Source: Mangrovicoccus sp. HB161399 (lineage in GTDB: Bacteria; Pseudomonadota; Alphaproteobacteria; Rhodobacterales; Rhodobacteraceae). From it: DNA of 64,000 nt. The position numbers were made by a program, and so were the translations under genes. Location of the stretch: contig NZ_JAATVU010000030.1 in NCBI RefSeq assembly GCF_013184745.1, forward strand, positions 1-64,000, given 5' to 3'. The notes below the pieces were generated by a model. That model saw only the letters and a program-made list of their open reading frames with translations. It was not told where the DNA came from and ran no database searches. Of this stretch, positions 56,007 to 64,000 are shown piece after piece. Every line of letters begins with the position of its first letter. Position 1 is the stretch's first letter.

Positions 56007-56894
56007 ATGCAACCCGATCTGGAACTGGTCCATATCCGCAAGGGCGAGAGCTTTGCCGCCTGGATGCACGGGTATCCGTTCCGGACGGTGCGCTGGCACT
56101 ACCACCCGGAATACGAGATCCACCTGGTCGTCGAGACCTCGGGCACCTTCTATATCGGCGACTTCATCGGCGACTTCGCTCCCGGCCAGCTGATCCTGAC
56201 CGGCCCGAACCTGCCGCAGAACTGGATTTCCGACATTGCCCCCGGCGAGATCGTCCCGGCCCGGTCGCTGGTCATCCAGTTCCCGGAGACCTTCATCGAC
56301 GAGGCGGGCCGCGCCATGCCCGAGATGGAGGCGCTCCGCCCGATGCTGGAGCGCAGCCACCGCGGGCTGCTGTTCGACGACGCGACAAGCCGCAGCGTCC
56401 GCCCGCTGATGGCACAGCTGGTCGAGGCCCGCGGGCTGAAGCGGCTCGCGCTGTTCTGGGAGATCCTCGACCTGCTGGCCTCCGCCCCCGCGCCGGAAGT
56501 CCTGGCCAGCCTCAGCTACCAGCTGGATCTGGACGCGCTCGGCAGCGGCGGCGTCAACCGCGCCATCGCCCACCTGCGCGAGAACCTGACCGAGACCGTG
56601 GACGAGGCCGAGCTGGCCAAGCTGGTCGGCCAGAGCCAGAGCGCGTTTTCCCGCGCCTTCAAGCGCCACACCGGCACGACGCTGGTGCGCTACAAGAACC
56701 AGCTCAGGGTGGATCTGGCCTGCCAGATGCTGCTGACCCGCCCCGAGATGAAGGTGGCCGACATCTGCTTCGATACCGGCTTCACCAACCTGTCGAACTT
56801 CAACCGCCATTTCCTGAAGCTTAAAGGCATGTCGCCCTCGCAGTTCCGCGAGACCTTCGCCGCCAACGGAGCCTTCTCCGCCGCCGCCGAATAG
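56007..56894 (+). CDS. AraC-family regulator with cupin-type sensor domain
   Basis: 295 residues. An N-terminal cupin (RWHYHPEYEIHLVVETSGTF, IGDFAPGQLILTGPNLPQNW) is followed by a C-terminal AraC domain: AELAKLVGQSQSAFSRAFKR, TGTTLVRYKNQLRVDLACQM, VADICFDTGFTNLSNFNRHF, KGMSPSQFRETF. It sits between the xylitol pair and the pentitol importer and probably activates one or both in response to a pentitol. Confidence 0.92.
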   Translation: MQPDLELVHIRKGESFAAWMHGYPFRTVRWHYHPEYEIHLVVETSGTFYIGDFIGDFAPGQLILTGPNLPQNWISDIAPGEIVPARSLVIQFPETFIDEAGRAMPEMEALRPMLERSHRGLLFDDATSRSVRPLMAQLVEARGLKRLALFWEILDLLASAPAPEVLASLSYQLDLDALGSGGVNRAIAHLRENLTETVDEAELAKLVGQSQSAFSRAFKRHTGTTLVRYKNQLRVDLACQMLLTRPEMKVADICFDTGFTNLSNFNRHFLKLKGMSPSQFRETFAANGAFSAAAE

Positions 56895-56993
56895 CGCGCC
56901 CCTCGACCCAGACACCGCAGACCCCGGCCGGCAGCATGCCGACCGGACACGGGCAAGCCATGCCCGAAACAACCAAACGGGAGGAACGAAACC

Positions 56994-57908
56994 ATGACGA
57001 AGACAACCCTCGGAGCCGCCGCGCTGGCCGCTTTCGCCCTTGCCGCCCCAGCCCTTGCCGACAGCGACGACACGCTGAAGATCGGCATGACCTTCCAGGA
57101 GCTCAACAACCCCTATTTCGTCTCGATGCAGGAGGCGCTGATGGAGGCGGCCGAAGATCTGGGCGCCGAGGTGGTGGTCACCGATGCCGGCCATGACGTC
57201 GCCAAGCAGATCTCCGATGTCGAGGACATGCTGCAGCAGGACATCGACATCCTGCTCCTGAACCCGACCGACAGCGCCGGGATCGAGGCGGCGGTGCACA
57301 TGGCCAAGGCGCAGGGCGTGATCGTGGTCGCGGTCGACGCCAACGCGAACGGGCCGGTCGACACCTTCGTCGGCTCGAAGAACCGCGATGCCGGATATCA
57401 GTCCTGCAAGTACCTGGCGGAGTCGCTGGACGGCGAAGGCCAGGTGGCGATCCTCGACGGCATCCCGGTCGTGCCGATCCTGCAGCGGGTCGAAGGCTGC
57501 ACCGCCGCGCTGGAGGAATTCCCCGGCATCGAGCTGGTGACCACCCAGAACGGCCGCCAGGACCGTTCGGTCGCGCTCGGCGTGGTCGAGAACATGATCC
57601 AGTCCTACCCCGATCTGGCCGGCGTCTTCTCGGTCAATGACGGTGGCGCGATGGGCGCTCTGGCCGCCATCCAGGGATCGGGCAGGGACATCAAGCTGAC
57701 CTCGGTCGACGGCGCACCCGAAGCGGTCGAGGCCATCGCCAAGGGCACGCCCTTCATCGAGACCACCGCCCAGTTCCCGCGCGACCAGGTCCGCGTCGGC
57801 CTGGCGATGGCGCTGGCCCAGAAATGGGGCGCGCGCGTGGTGCCGAAGGAAGTCCCGATCGACGTCGCCGTGGTCGATGCGGAGAATGCCGAAGGCTTCT
57901 CCTGGTAA
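56994..57908 (+). CDS. CUT2 ABC importer sugar/polyol-binding protein (RbsB-like)
   Basis: 304 residues with a signal peptide ([21 protein letters not shown], cleavage near 22). Periplasmic-binding fold: [90 protein letters not shown] precedes the start. First gene of an Rbs-type importer; nearby dehydrogenases suggest a pentitol such as ribitol. Confidence 0.92.
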   Translation: MTKTTLGAAALAAFALAAPALADSDDTLKIGMTFQELNNPYFVSMQEALMEAAEDLGAEVVVTDAGHDVAKQISDVEDMLQQDIDILLLNPTDSAGIEAAVHMAKAQGVIVVAVDANANGPVDTFVGSKNRDAGYQSCKYLAESLDGEGQVAILDGIPVVPILQRVEGCTAALEEFPGIELVTTQNGRQDRSVALGVVENMIQSYPDLAGVFSVNDGGAMGALAAIQGSGRDIKLTSVDGAPEAVEAIAKGTPFIETTAQFPRDQVRVGLAMALAQKWGARVVPKEVPIDVAVVDAENAEGFSW

Positions 57909-57922
57909 CGGCTCCTCCCCCG

Positions 57923-57954
57923 GCCGCCTCCGCGCCCCTGCGCGGGGGCGGCCC
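57923..57954 (+). promoter_or_regulatory. Intercistronic stem-loop after the binding-protein gene
   Basis: GGCCGCC-T-CCGCGC, loop CCCT, GCGCGG-G-GGCGGCC: a 13-pair stem with one mismatch. Such hairpins after binding-protein genes usually protect the upstream mRNA and lower read-through, giving more binding protein than membrane parts. Confidence 0.6.
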
Positions 57955-57981
57955 CAACCATCCCAACCACAGGAGCCTGCC

Positions 57982-59484
57982 ATGCTGGAACTGCACGGGA
58001 TACGGAAGAGCTTCGGCAAGATCGAGGTGCTGCACGGCGTCGATCTCGAAGTCCGGGCCGGGGAAGTCCATGCCCTGCTGGGCGAGAACGGCGCGGGCAA
58101 GTCCACCCTGATGAAGATCCTCGCCGGCATCCTGCCGCCTTCGGAGGGCGAGATCCGGATCGAGGGCCAGCCGCAGCATTTCGCCGATTACGACGCGGCC
58201 ATCGAGGCCGGGATCGGCATCGTCTTCCAGGAATTCAGCCTCGTTCCCTATCTGGACGCGGTGGAGAACATGTTCCTCGCCCGCGAGATGAAGACCCGGC
58301 TGGGGCTGCTCGACCGCCGCGCCATGCGGGCCCGCGCTCAGGAAATCCTGGCGCGGCTGGATGTCGGGCTGCCGCTGGGCGTGCCGGTCGCCCGGCTGTC
58401 GGTGGCCGAACAGCAATTCGTCGAGATCGCCAAGGCGCTGTCGCTGGAGGCGCGGATCCTTGTCCTCGACGAGCCCACCGCGACGCTGACCCCGTCGGAG
58501 ACCGAGCACCTGTTCAAGGTCATGCGCGAACTGCGCCGCCAGGGCGTGGCCATCATCTTCATTTCGCATCACCTGGAGGAGATCTTCGAGATCTGCGACC
58601 GCATCACCGTGCTGCGCGACGGCGAGTACATCGGATCCTGCGAGGTGGCCGAGGTGGACAACGACCGGCTCGTCGAGATGATGGTCGGCCGCCGCATCGA
58701 GAACAGCTTCCCGCCGAAGCCCGCGCCGCGCCCCGAGGCGCCGGTGGTGCTCGACTGCGAGGAGGTGCAGCTGCGCCGCGGCGGGCCGGTCTCGCGGTTC
58801 CAGCTCCGCGAGGGCGAGATCCTGGGCTTCGCGGGCCTCGTCGGATCGGGACGCACCGAGACCGCTCTGGCGATGCTCGGCGCGTATCCGGCGGCCCGCT
58901 GCAAGGTGCTGGTCGACGGCATCGAGACCCGGTTCCGCGAGCCCGCCGACGGGCTGGCCCACGGCATCGGGCTGCTGCCCGAGAGCCGCAAGGAACAGGG
59001 GCTTATCACGAGCTTCCCGATCCTGCAGAACGTGTCGCTCAACAACTACGGCAAGTACCGCTCCAACCGCTGGTTCATCGATCTCGACAAGGAGCTGGCC
59101 TGCACCGAGGCGGCGATGCAATCGGTCCGCGTCAAGGCGCCCTCGGCGCATGCGCGCGTCGACACGCTGTCGGGCGGCAACCAGCAGAAGGTGGTGATCG
59201 CCCGCTGGCTGAACCACGACATGAAGGTGCTGATCTTCGACGAGCCGACCCGCGGCATCGATGTCGGCGCCAAGGCCGAAATCTACCAGCTCATGCGCGA
59301 TTTCACCGCGAAGGGCCATTCCATCATCATGATCTCCTCCGAACTGCCCGAAGTCGTCGGCATGTCCGACCGGGTCTGCGTGTTCCGCTCCGGCGGGATC
59401 GTCGCGACTGTCGAGGGCACGGACATCAACTCCGGAACGATCATGACCCATGCCACGACCGGGAGGATAGACCATGTCGCCTGA
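57982..59484 (+). CDS. CUT2 ABC importer ATPase with two ATP-binding domains (RbsA-like)
   Basis: 500 residues from the ATG at 57982. Domain 1: Walker [58 protein letters not shown]. Domain 2: degenerate Walker [10 protein letters not shown] (normal for this family), [39 protein letters not shown]. The end overlaps the permease gene by 11 bp. It powers import with the RbsC-like permease. Confidence 0.94.
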   Translation: MLELHGIRKSFGKIEVLHGVDLEVRAGEVHALLGENGAGKSTLMKILAGILPPSEGEIRIEGQPQHFADYDAAIEAGIGIVFQEFSLVPYLDAVENMFLAREMKTRLGLLDRRAMRARAQEILARLDVGLPLGVPVARLSVAEQQFVEIAKALSLEARILVLDEPTATLTPSETEHLFKVMRELRRQGVAIIFISHHLEEIFEICDRITVLRDGEYIGSCEVAEVDNDRLVEMMVGRRIENSFPPKPAPRPEAPVVLDCEEVQLRRGGPVSRFQLREGEILGFAGLVGSGRTETALAMLGAYPAARCKVLVDGIETRFREPADGLAHGIGLLPESRKEQGLITSFPILQNVSLNNYGKYRSNRWFIDLDKELACTEAAMQSVRVKAPSAHARVDTLSGGNQQKVVIARWLNHDMKVLIFDEPTRGIDVGAKAEIYQLMRDFTAKGHSIIMISSELPEVVGMSDRVCVFRSGGIVATVEGTDINSGTIMTHATTGRIDHVA

Positions 59485-60460
59485 CACCAATGCCGGATCG
59501 GCCGGAACCGGGTTTCCGGGCCGCAAGCTGAACCCCGGCGCGCTGCTCCATTCGCCGCTGGCGCTGCCCCTGATCGGCCTCGTCGTGGTCTCGGTGCTGA
59601 TGGGCATCGCCAGCGAGAACTTCTTCAGCGTCTCCAACATCTTCAACGTGCTGCGCCAGGTGTCGATCGTCGGCATCCTCGCGGTCGGCATGACCTTCGT
59701 GATCCTCACCGGCGGCATCGACCTGTCGGTCGGCGCGGTGATGGCGCTGTCGGGCACGATCAGCGCGGGCCTCATCGTCAACATGGGCCTGCCCGCGCCG
59801 ATCGGCCTGCTTGCCGGGCCGCTGGTCGGCCTCGCGCTCGGGCTCTTCAACGGCGCGCTAGTTGCCTGGGGGCGGATGCCCGCGATCATCGTGACGCTGG
59901 CGACCATGGGCATCGCACGCGGCCTGGGCCTGATCTATTCCGGCGGCTACCCGATCTCGGGCATTCCGTCCTGGATCAGCTGGTTCGGCATCGGCCGGAT
60001 CTGGACCGTGCCGGTGCCGGTGATCGCCATGGTGCTGATCTACGCGGCGGCCTGGGTGCTCTTGCAGCGCACGCCCTTCGGACGCCACGTCTATTCGATC
60101 GGCGGCAACGAGACCGCGGCCAAGCTCTCGGGCGTCAAGACCGCGCGGGTCAAGCTGGCGGTCTACGCGATCTCGGGCTTCACCGCCTCGCTGGCCGCGA
60201 TCATCCTGACCGGGCGGCTGATGTCCGGCCAGCCCAACGCCGGGGTCGGCTTCGAGCTGGACGCCATCGCCGCGGTGGTCCTGGGCGGCACGGCAATCGC
60301 CGGCGGGCGCGGGCTGATCCTCGGCACGCTGATCGGCGCGGTGCTGCTGGGCATCCTCAACAACGGCCTGAACCTGATGGGGATCAATCCCTACCTGCAG
60401 GACGTGATCAAGGGCTTCATCATCCTACTGGCCATCTATATCGGCCGCGAGTGGCGCTGA
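59474..60460 (+). CDS. CUT2 ABC importer permease (RbsC-like)
   Basis: 328 residues, about 8-10 membrane segments. Landmarks: [100 protein letters not shown] and [19 protein letters not shown]. It starts inside the ATPase gene, so the two are translationally linked. Confidence 0.94.
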   Translation: MSPDTNAGSAGTGFPGRKLNPGALLHSPLALPLIGLVVVSVLMGIASENFFSVSNIFNVLRQVSIVGILAVGMTFVILTGGIDLSVGAVMALSGTISAGLIVNMGLPAPIGLLAGPLVGLALGLFNGALVAWGRMPAIIVTLATMGIARGLGLIYSGGYPISGIPSWISWFGIGRIWTVPVPVIAMVLIYAAAWVLLQRTPFGRHVYSIGGNETAAKLSGVKTARVKLAVYAISGFTASLAAIILTGRLMSGQPNAGVGFELDAIAAVVLGGTAIAGGRGLILGTLIGAVLLGILNNGLNLMGINPYLQDVIKGFIILLAIYIGREWR

Positions 60461-60469
60461 GCCCCGCTC

Positions 60470-60491
60470 CGGGCGGGACCGTTCCCGCCCG
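60470..60491 (+). promoter_or_regulatory. Intercistronic stem-loop between permease and SDR genes
   Basis: CGGGCGGGA, loop CCGT, TCCCGCCCG: a perfect 9-bp stem about 10 bases after the permease stop. No T run; likely an mRNA processing or stability element inside the operon. Confidence 0.5.
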
Positions 60492-60532
60492 CCCCTCCCC
60501 CTGACGCAACGACGAATGACGGAGACACACAG

Positions 60533-61264
60533 ATGTCTGTTTCGCTGGACGGCAAGATTGCCGTCATCACAGGTGCGGCTTCCGGCATCGGACTGGCCGC
60601 GACCGAGAAGCTGCTGGAGCTTGGCGCCACCGTGGTCCTTGCCGACCGCAACGCCGAAGCGCTCGAGGCGCTGACCGCACGGCTCGGCCCGAAGGCCATC
60701 GCCCAGGTGACCGACCTGCTCGATGCCGAAAGCTGCGGCGCGTTGATCCCCGAGATCCTCGCCAAGGTGCCGCATATCGACATCCTCTACTGCAATGCCG
60801 GCACCTATATCGGCGGCGACCTGACCGAGACCACGCCCGAGGCCATCGACCGGATGCTGGGGCTGAACGTCAACGCCGTGATGAAGAACGTCCACGCCGT
60901 CGTGCCCCACATGATCGGTCGCAAGACCGGCGACATCATCGTCACCTGCTCGATCGCCGGGCATTTCCCGACCTACTGGGAGCCGGTCTACTCCGGGTCG
61001 AAATGGGCGATCACCAGCTTCGTGCAGGGCATGCGCCGCCAGATGATCCCGCATGGCGTGCGCGTCGGCCAGGTCTCGCCCGGCCCGGTCGTCTCGGCGC
61101 TGCTGGCCGACTGGCCCGAGGAGAACCTGCGCAAGGCCAAGGAGTCGGGCAGCCTGATCGACCCCGAGGAGGTCGCCGATGCCGTCGCCTACATGCTGAC
61201 CCGCAAGCGGCAGGTCACGATCCGCGACATGATCGTGCTGCCGACGAATTTCGACCGGGTCTGA
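60533..61264 (+). CDS. SDR ribitol 2-dehydrogenase-like protein
   Basis: 243 residues. Cofactor motif TGAASGIGLA near 14, ADRNAEAL (NAD preference from Asp), CNAGTY, serine in VTCSIAGHF, Tyr-x3-Lys in YSGSKWAI and the tail RDMIVLPTNFD, which is typical of ribitol dehydrogenases. It would turn ribitol into D-ribulose. It lies between the importer and a pentulose kinase, 86 bp before the latter. Confidence 0.87.
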   Translation: MSVSLDGKIAVITGAASGIGLAATEKLLELGATVVLADRNAEALEALTARLGPKAIAQVTDLLDAESCGALIPEILAKVPHIDILYCNAGTYIGGDLTETTPEAIDRMLGLNVNAVMKNVHAVVPHMIGRKTGDIIVTCSIAGHFPTYWEPVYSGSKWAITSFVQGMRRQMIPHGVRVGQVSPGPVVSALLADWPEENLRKAKESGSLIDPEEVADAVAYMLTRKRQVTIRDMIVLPTNFDRV

Positions 61265-61350
61265 TCCGGTCCTTGACCGGCCGCCCGGGCCGGGACGACC
61301 AAGGCGGCGGAGCCCCGGAGCGGGCTCCGCGACCCGGGGAGGGGAAGACA

Positions 61351-62979
61351 ATGACCGACAAGTATATCGGCATCGACGTGGGCACCGGCTCGGCCAGGGC
61401 CGGACTGTTCGACGCCACCGGCCAGCTGCTGGGCAGCGCGAAGGGCGCCATCGACAGCCATCGCGACGACCGCGGCCGGGTCGAGCAGTCGAGCACCCAG
61501 GTCTGGGACGCGGTCTGCGCCGCCGTGCGGGGCGCCGTGGCGGAGGCCGGAGCGGATCCGGCGGATGTGAAGGGGCTCGGCTTCGACGCGACCTGCTCGC
61601 TCGTCGTGCAGGGGCCGGAGGGCGGGCTGCCCATCGGCGACCCGGACCATCCCGAGCGCGACATCATCGTCTGGATGGATCACCGCGCGCTCGATCAGGC
61701 GGCGCGGATCAACGCCGGAGACCATGACGTGCTGCGCTATGTCGGCGGCACGATCTCGCCCGAGATGGAAACGCCGAAGCTCCTGTGGCTGAAGGAGAAC
61801 CGCCCCGAGGTCTATACCCGGGCGGCGCATTTCTTCGACCTGACCGACTTCCTGACCTGGAAGGCCACCGGCGCCACCGAGCGCTCGGCCTGCACGGTCA
61901 CCTGCAAATGGACCTATCTGGCGCATGAGGCGCGCTGGGATGCCGGCTATTTCCGCGCCATCGGGCTGGGCGATCTGGCGGATCAGGGCTTCCGGCGCAT
62001 CGGTGCGGCCGTCGTCGATCCCGGCACAGCGCTGGGATCCGGGCTGACCGCGGAGGCCGCGGCCGCGATGGGGCTCCGCCCCGGCACCGCGGTGGCCGCC
62101 GGGCTGATCGACGCCCATGCCGGCGGCATCGGCACGGTCGGCGCAACGGGCGGCACCGGCGATCCGGTGCGCTGCCTCGGCTATGTCTTCGGCACCTCCT
62201 CCTGCACCATGACCACCACCGCCGGGCCGACCTTCGTGCCGGGCGTCTGGGGCCCCTACTATTCCGCCATGGTCCCGGGCATGTGGCTGAACGAGGGCGG
62301 GCAGTCCGCAGCCGGCGCCGCCATCGACCAGCTCGTCCAACTCCATCCCGCCACTGCCGCCGCCACCGCACTGGCCGAGGCCGCGGGCAAGGGGCTGCCG
62401 CACTGGCTGGCCGACCGCGCGCTGGAGCTCGGCGGCGATGCAGCGGGCGCGCTCAGGCTGGCCGACGGGCTGCATGTCGTGCCGGAATTCCTCGGCAACC
62501 GCGCGCCCTTCGCCGATCCCCATGCCCGCGCCGTGATCGTCGGCCAGGGGATGGAGCAGGGACCGGATTCGCTGGCCGCGCTCTATGTCGCCGGGCTCTG
62601 CGGGCTGGGCTACGGGCTGCGCCAGATCATCGAGACCCAGGCGGCGCATGGCGCGCCGGTCGAGGCGGTCTCGGTCTCCGGCGGGGCGGCCGCCCATCCG
62701 CTGACGCGCCAGCTCCTGGCCGATGCCACCGGGCTCCCCGTCGAGGTCACCGCCTGCCCCGAGCCGGTGCTGCTGGGTTCGGCCATGCTGGGCGCAGCCG
62801 CCCATGGCGCCATCCCCGGCCTCGCCGCTGCGATGCCTGCCATGTCGTCGGTCGCCATGCGCTGCACCCCGGCAGAGGGTCTGGCCCGCCGCCTGCACGA
62901 CGCCCGTTACGACGCCTTCCTGACGCTCCAGAAAACCGCCCGCGCGCTGCGCCGGACAACCGAGGACCTGACCCGATGA
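61351..62979 (+). CDS. FGGY-family pentulose kinase (D-ribulokinase type)
   Basis: 542 residues from the ATG at 61351 (GGGGAGGGGAAG upstream). YIGIDVGTGSARAGLFD, GLGFDATCSLVV, VWMDHRALDQAARINAGDHD, GGTISPEMETPKLLWLKENR, FGTSSCTMTTTAGPTFVPGV and VSGGAAAHPLTRQLLADATG fit the FGGY pentulose kinase group distinct from XylB. It would phosphorylate D-ribulose, made by the preceding SDR, to ribulose 5-phosphate. The stop overlaps the transketolase start by 4 bp. Confidence 0.92.
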   Translation: MTDKYIGIDVGTGSARAGLFDATGQLLGSAKGAIDSHRDDRGRVEQSSTQVWDAVCAAVRGAVAEAGADPADVKGLGFDATCSLVVQGPEGGLPIGDPDHPERDIIVWMDHRALDQAARINAGDHDVLRYVGGTISPEMETPKLLWLKENRPEVYTRAAHFFDLTDFLTWKATGATERSACTVTCKWTYLAHEARWDAGYFRAIGLGDLADQGFRRIGAAVVDPGTALGSGLTAEAAAAMGLRPGTAVAAGLIDAHAGGIGTVGATGGTGDPVRCLGYVFGTSSCTMTTTAGPTFVPGVWGPYYSAMVPGMWLNEGGQSAAGAAIDQLVQLHPATAAATALAEAAGKGLPHWLADRALELGGDAAGALRLADGLHVVPEFLGNRAPFADPHARAVIVGQGMEQGPDSLAALYVAGLCGLGYGLRQIIETQAAHGAPVEAVSVSGGAAAHPLTRQLLADATGLPVEVTACPEPVLLGSAMLGAAAHGAIPGLAAAMPAMSSVAMRCTPAEGLARRLHDARYDAFLTLQKTARALRRTTEDLTR

Positions 62980-64000
62980 CCGAGATTTCCGCCGCCCTCG
63001 CCACGGCCGCCCGCGATGCCGGCAGCTTTGCCCTAGCCAACTGCCTGCGCGCCCTCGCCATGGACGGGGTCGAGGCGGCGAAATCCGGCCATCCCGGCGC
63101 GCCGATGGGCATGGCCGAGGCGGCCGTCGCGCTTTGGACACGGCATCTGAAATTCGACGCCGCCGCGCCCTTCTGGCCGGACCGCGACCGCTTCGTGCTG
63201 TCGAACGGCCATGGCTCGATGCTGCTCTACGCGCTGCTGCACCTGACCGGCTTCGAGGACATGACGCTCGACGAGCTGAAGTCCTTCCGCCAATGGGGCT
63301 CGAAGGCCGCCGGACATCCGGAATTCGGCCATGCCGCGGGGATCGAGGTGACCACCGGCCCGCTGGGCCAGGGGCTCGCCGCCGCGGTCGGCCTGGCGAT
63401 GGCCGAGCGCAAGATGAACGCCGAATTCGGCGATGCGCTGGTCGATCACCGCACCTGGGTCTTTGCCGGAGACGGCTGCCTGATGGAGGGCATCAGCCAG
63501 GAGGCGATCAGCCTCGCGGGCCATCTGAAGCTCGACCGGCTGACGGTGCTCTATGACGATAACGGCATCTCCATCGACGGCTCGACCTCGAAGGCCTTCA
63601 CCGAGGACACAGCCGGCCGGTTCGAGGCGGCCGGCTGGGCGGTGCTGGCCTGCGACGGGCACAGCGTGGCCGCCATCGACGCCGCCATCGCCGAGGCGCG
63701 CGGACTGGACCGCCCGGTGCTGATCCGGATGCGCACGGTGATCGGGCTCGGCGCCCCGGCCAAGGCCGGGACCTCCGGCGTGCACGGATCGCCGCTTGGC
63801 GCCGCGGAGCTGGCCGCAGCGCGCGCCGCGCTGGGGCTGGCCGACAGCGATTTCGCCCTGCCCGAAGCCGCCGCCGCCGAATGGCGCAACGCCGGCAGCC
63901 GCGGCCGGGGCGCACGCGCCGCCTGGGAGGCCCGTCTGGCCGGTGCCGCGCCGGAGCTGCGCGACGAGTTCCTGCGCCGCGCCGAAGGCCGCCTTCCGGA
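62976..64000 (+). CDS. tkt: Transketolase, 3' end beyond the window
   Basis: 341 codons are present of a normal ~660. N-terminal thiamine-diphosphate domain: KSGHPGAPMGMAEAA, RDRFVLSNGHGSMLLYALLH, VTTGPLGQGLAAAVGLAMAE, the cofactor motif GDGCLMEGISQEA...DDNGISIDG, and IRMRTVIGLGAP. ATGA overlap with the kinase gene. As part of the pentitol operon it is probably a second, dedicated copy that pulls xylulose and ribose phosphates into central metabolism. Confidence 0.94.
   Translation, partial: MTEISAALATAARDAGSFALANCLRALAMDGVEAAKSGHPGAPMGMAEAAVALWTRHLKFDAAAPFWPDRDRFVLSNGHGSMLLYALLHLTGFEDMTLDELKSFRQWGSKAAGHPEFGHAAGIEVTTGPLGQGLAAAVGLAMAERKMNAEFGDALVDHRTWVFAGDGCLMEGISQEAISLAGHLKLDRLTVLYDDNGISIDGSTSKAFTEDTAGRFEAAGWAVLACDGHSVAAIDAAIAEARGLDRPVLIRMRTVIGLGAPAKAGTSGVHGSPLGAAELAAARAALGLADSDFALPEAAAAEWRNAGSRGRGARAAWEARLAGAAPELRDEFLRRAEGRLP

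Noticed and set aside
55686-58130. 814-codon minus-strand open frame
   Set aside because: Antisense to the AraC and RbsB-like genes and crosses the terminator at 55.8 kb.
61189-63141. 650-codon minus-strand open frame
   Set aside because: Antisense to the FGGY kinase and the start of the transketolase gene; no recognised domain.

Overview
The window is GC-rich bacterial DNA from an alphaproteobacterium, most likely in the Rhodobacterales. The supporting signs are the DUF938 and DUF982 proteins, an alphaproteobacterial-style PlsC (H-x4-E), a ChaC-like cyclotransferase, the transporter-rich catabolic operons, and the very long antisense open frames that come with high GC3. No rRNA, tRNA, CRISPR array or replication origin was seen. 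One gene runs off each end: an unidentified N-terminal fragment on the left and transketolase on the right.

Layout. (1) 0.5-2.4 kb: a DUF938 methyltransferase-like gene and a YcaQ-type winged-helix glycosylase. (2) 13.6 to 2.9 kb, minus strand: a tightly packed six-gene operon. It encodes an acidic 40-residue-repeat protein, two ABC half-transporters whose ATPase motifs are both damaged in complementary ways, an HlyD-type adaptor, a receiver protein fused to an RsbW-like ATPase domain, and a CHASE-type hybrid histidine kinase with a C-terminal Hpt domain. I read this as a regulated, atypical type I secretion system with its own cargo; it is the best candidate here for an undescribed system. 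(3) 13.6-15.0 kb: a graveyard of insertion-sequence pieces (IS256-type, IS1182-type and a third fragment). (4) 27.6 to 15.0 kb: a divergent IclR regulator and an SDR, then an eleven-gene minus-strand operon with a Liv-type ABC importer, an SMP-30 lactonase-like protein, SDR, alpha/beta hydrolase, Baeyer-Villiger monooxygenase, SDR and aldehyde dehydrogenase. The enzyme set matches alcohol -> ketone -> lactone/ester -> hydroxy acid -> aldehyde -> acid, as in cyclohexanol (Chn) degradation. (5) 28.6-33.3 kb: single genes, namely a lysozyme-like lipoprotein, a cold-shock protein followed by a perfect 17-bp hairpin, a DUF982 protein, PlsC, a transglutaminase-like protein and a cytochrome c'-like protein. 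(6) 38.1 to 33.7 kb: a copper-handling cluster (P-type ATPase with two YHS domains, a small Met/His/Cys-rich secreted protein, a Tat-exported multicopper oxidase). (7) 38.5-43.1 kb: a decay zone with remnants of a DUF3604 protein, a GlxA/AraC-type regulator and a BCCT transporter around two intact genes (a cysteine-cluster protein and a ChaC-like enzyme). (8) 51.1 to 43.3 kb plus the divergent solute-binding gene at 51.3 kb: an oligosaccharide uptake and cleavage locus with a GH88/105 unsaturated-glycuronyl hydrolase, a large unknown protein, a CUT1 ABC importer and a LacI regulator. Two matching LacI-like operators lie in or beside the divergent promoter region. (9) 53.3-64.0 kb: a pentitol locus with xylitol dehydrogenase, xylulokinase, an AraC regulator, an Rbs-type importer, a ribitol-dehydrogenase-like SDR, an FGGY pentulose kinase and transketolase. 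Together these would take pentitols through ketopentose phosphates into the pentose phosphate pathway.

Calls rest on reading motifs, frames and spacing by eye. No database search was possible, so substrates are inferred.
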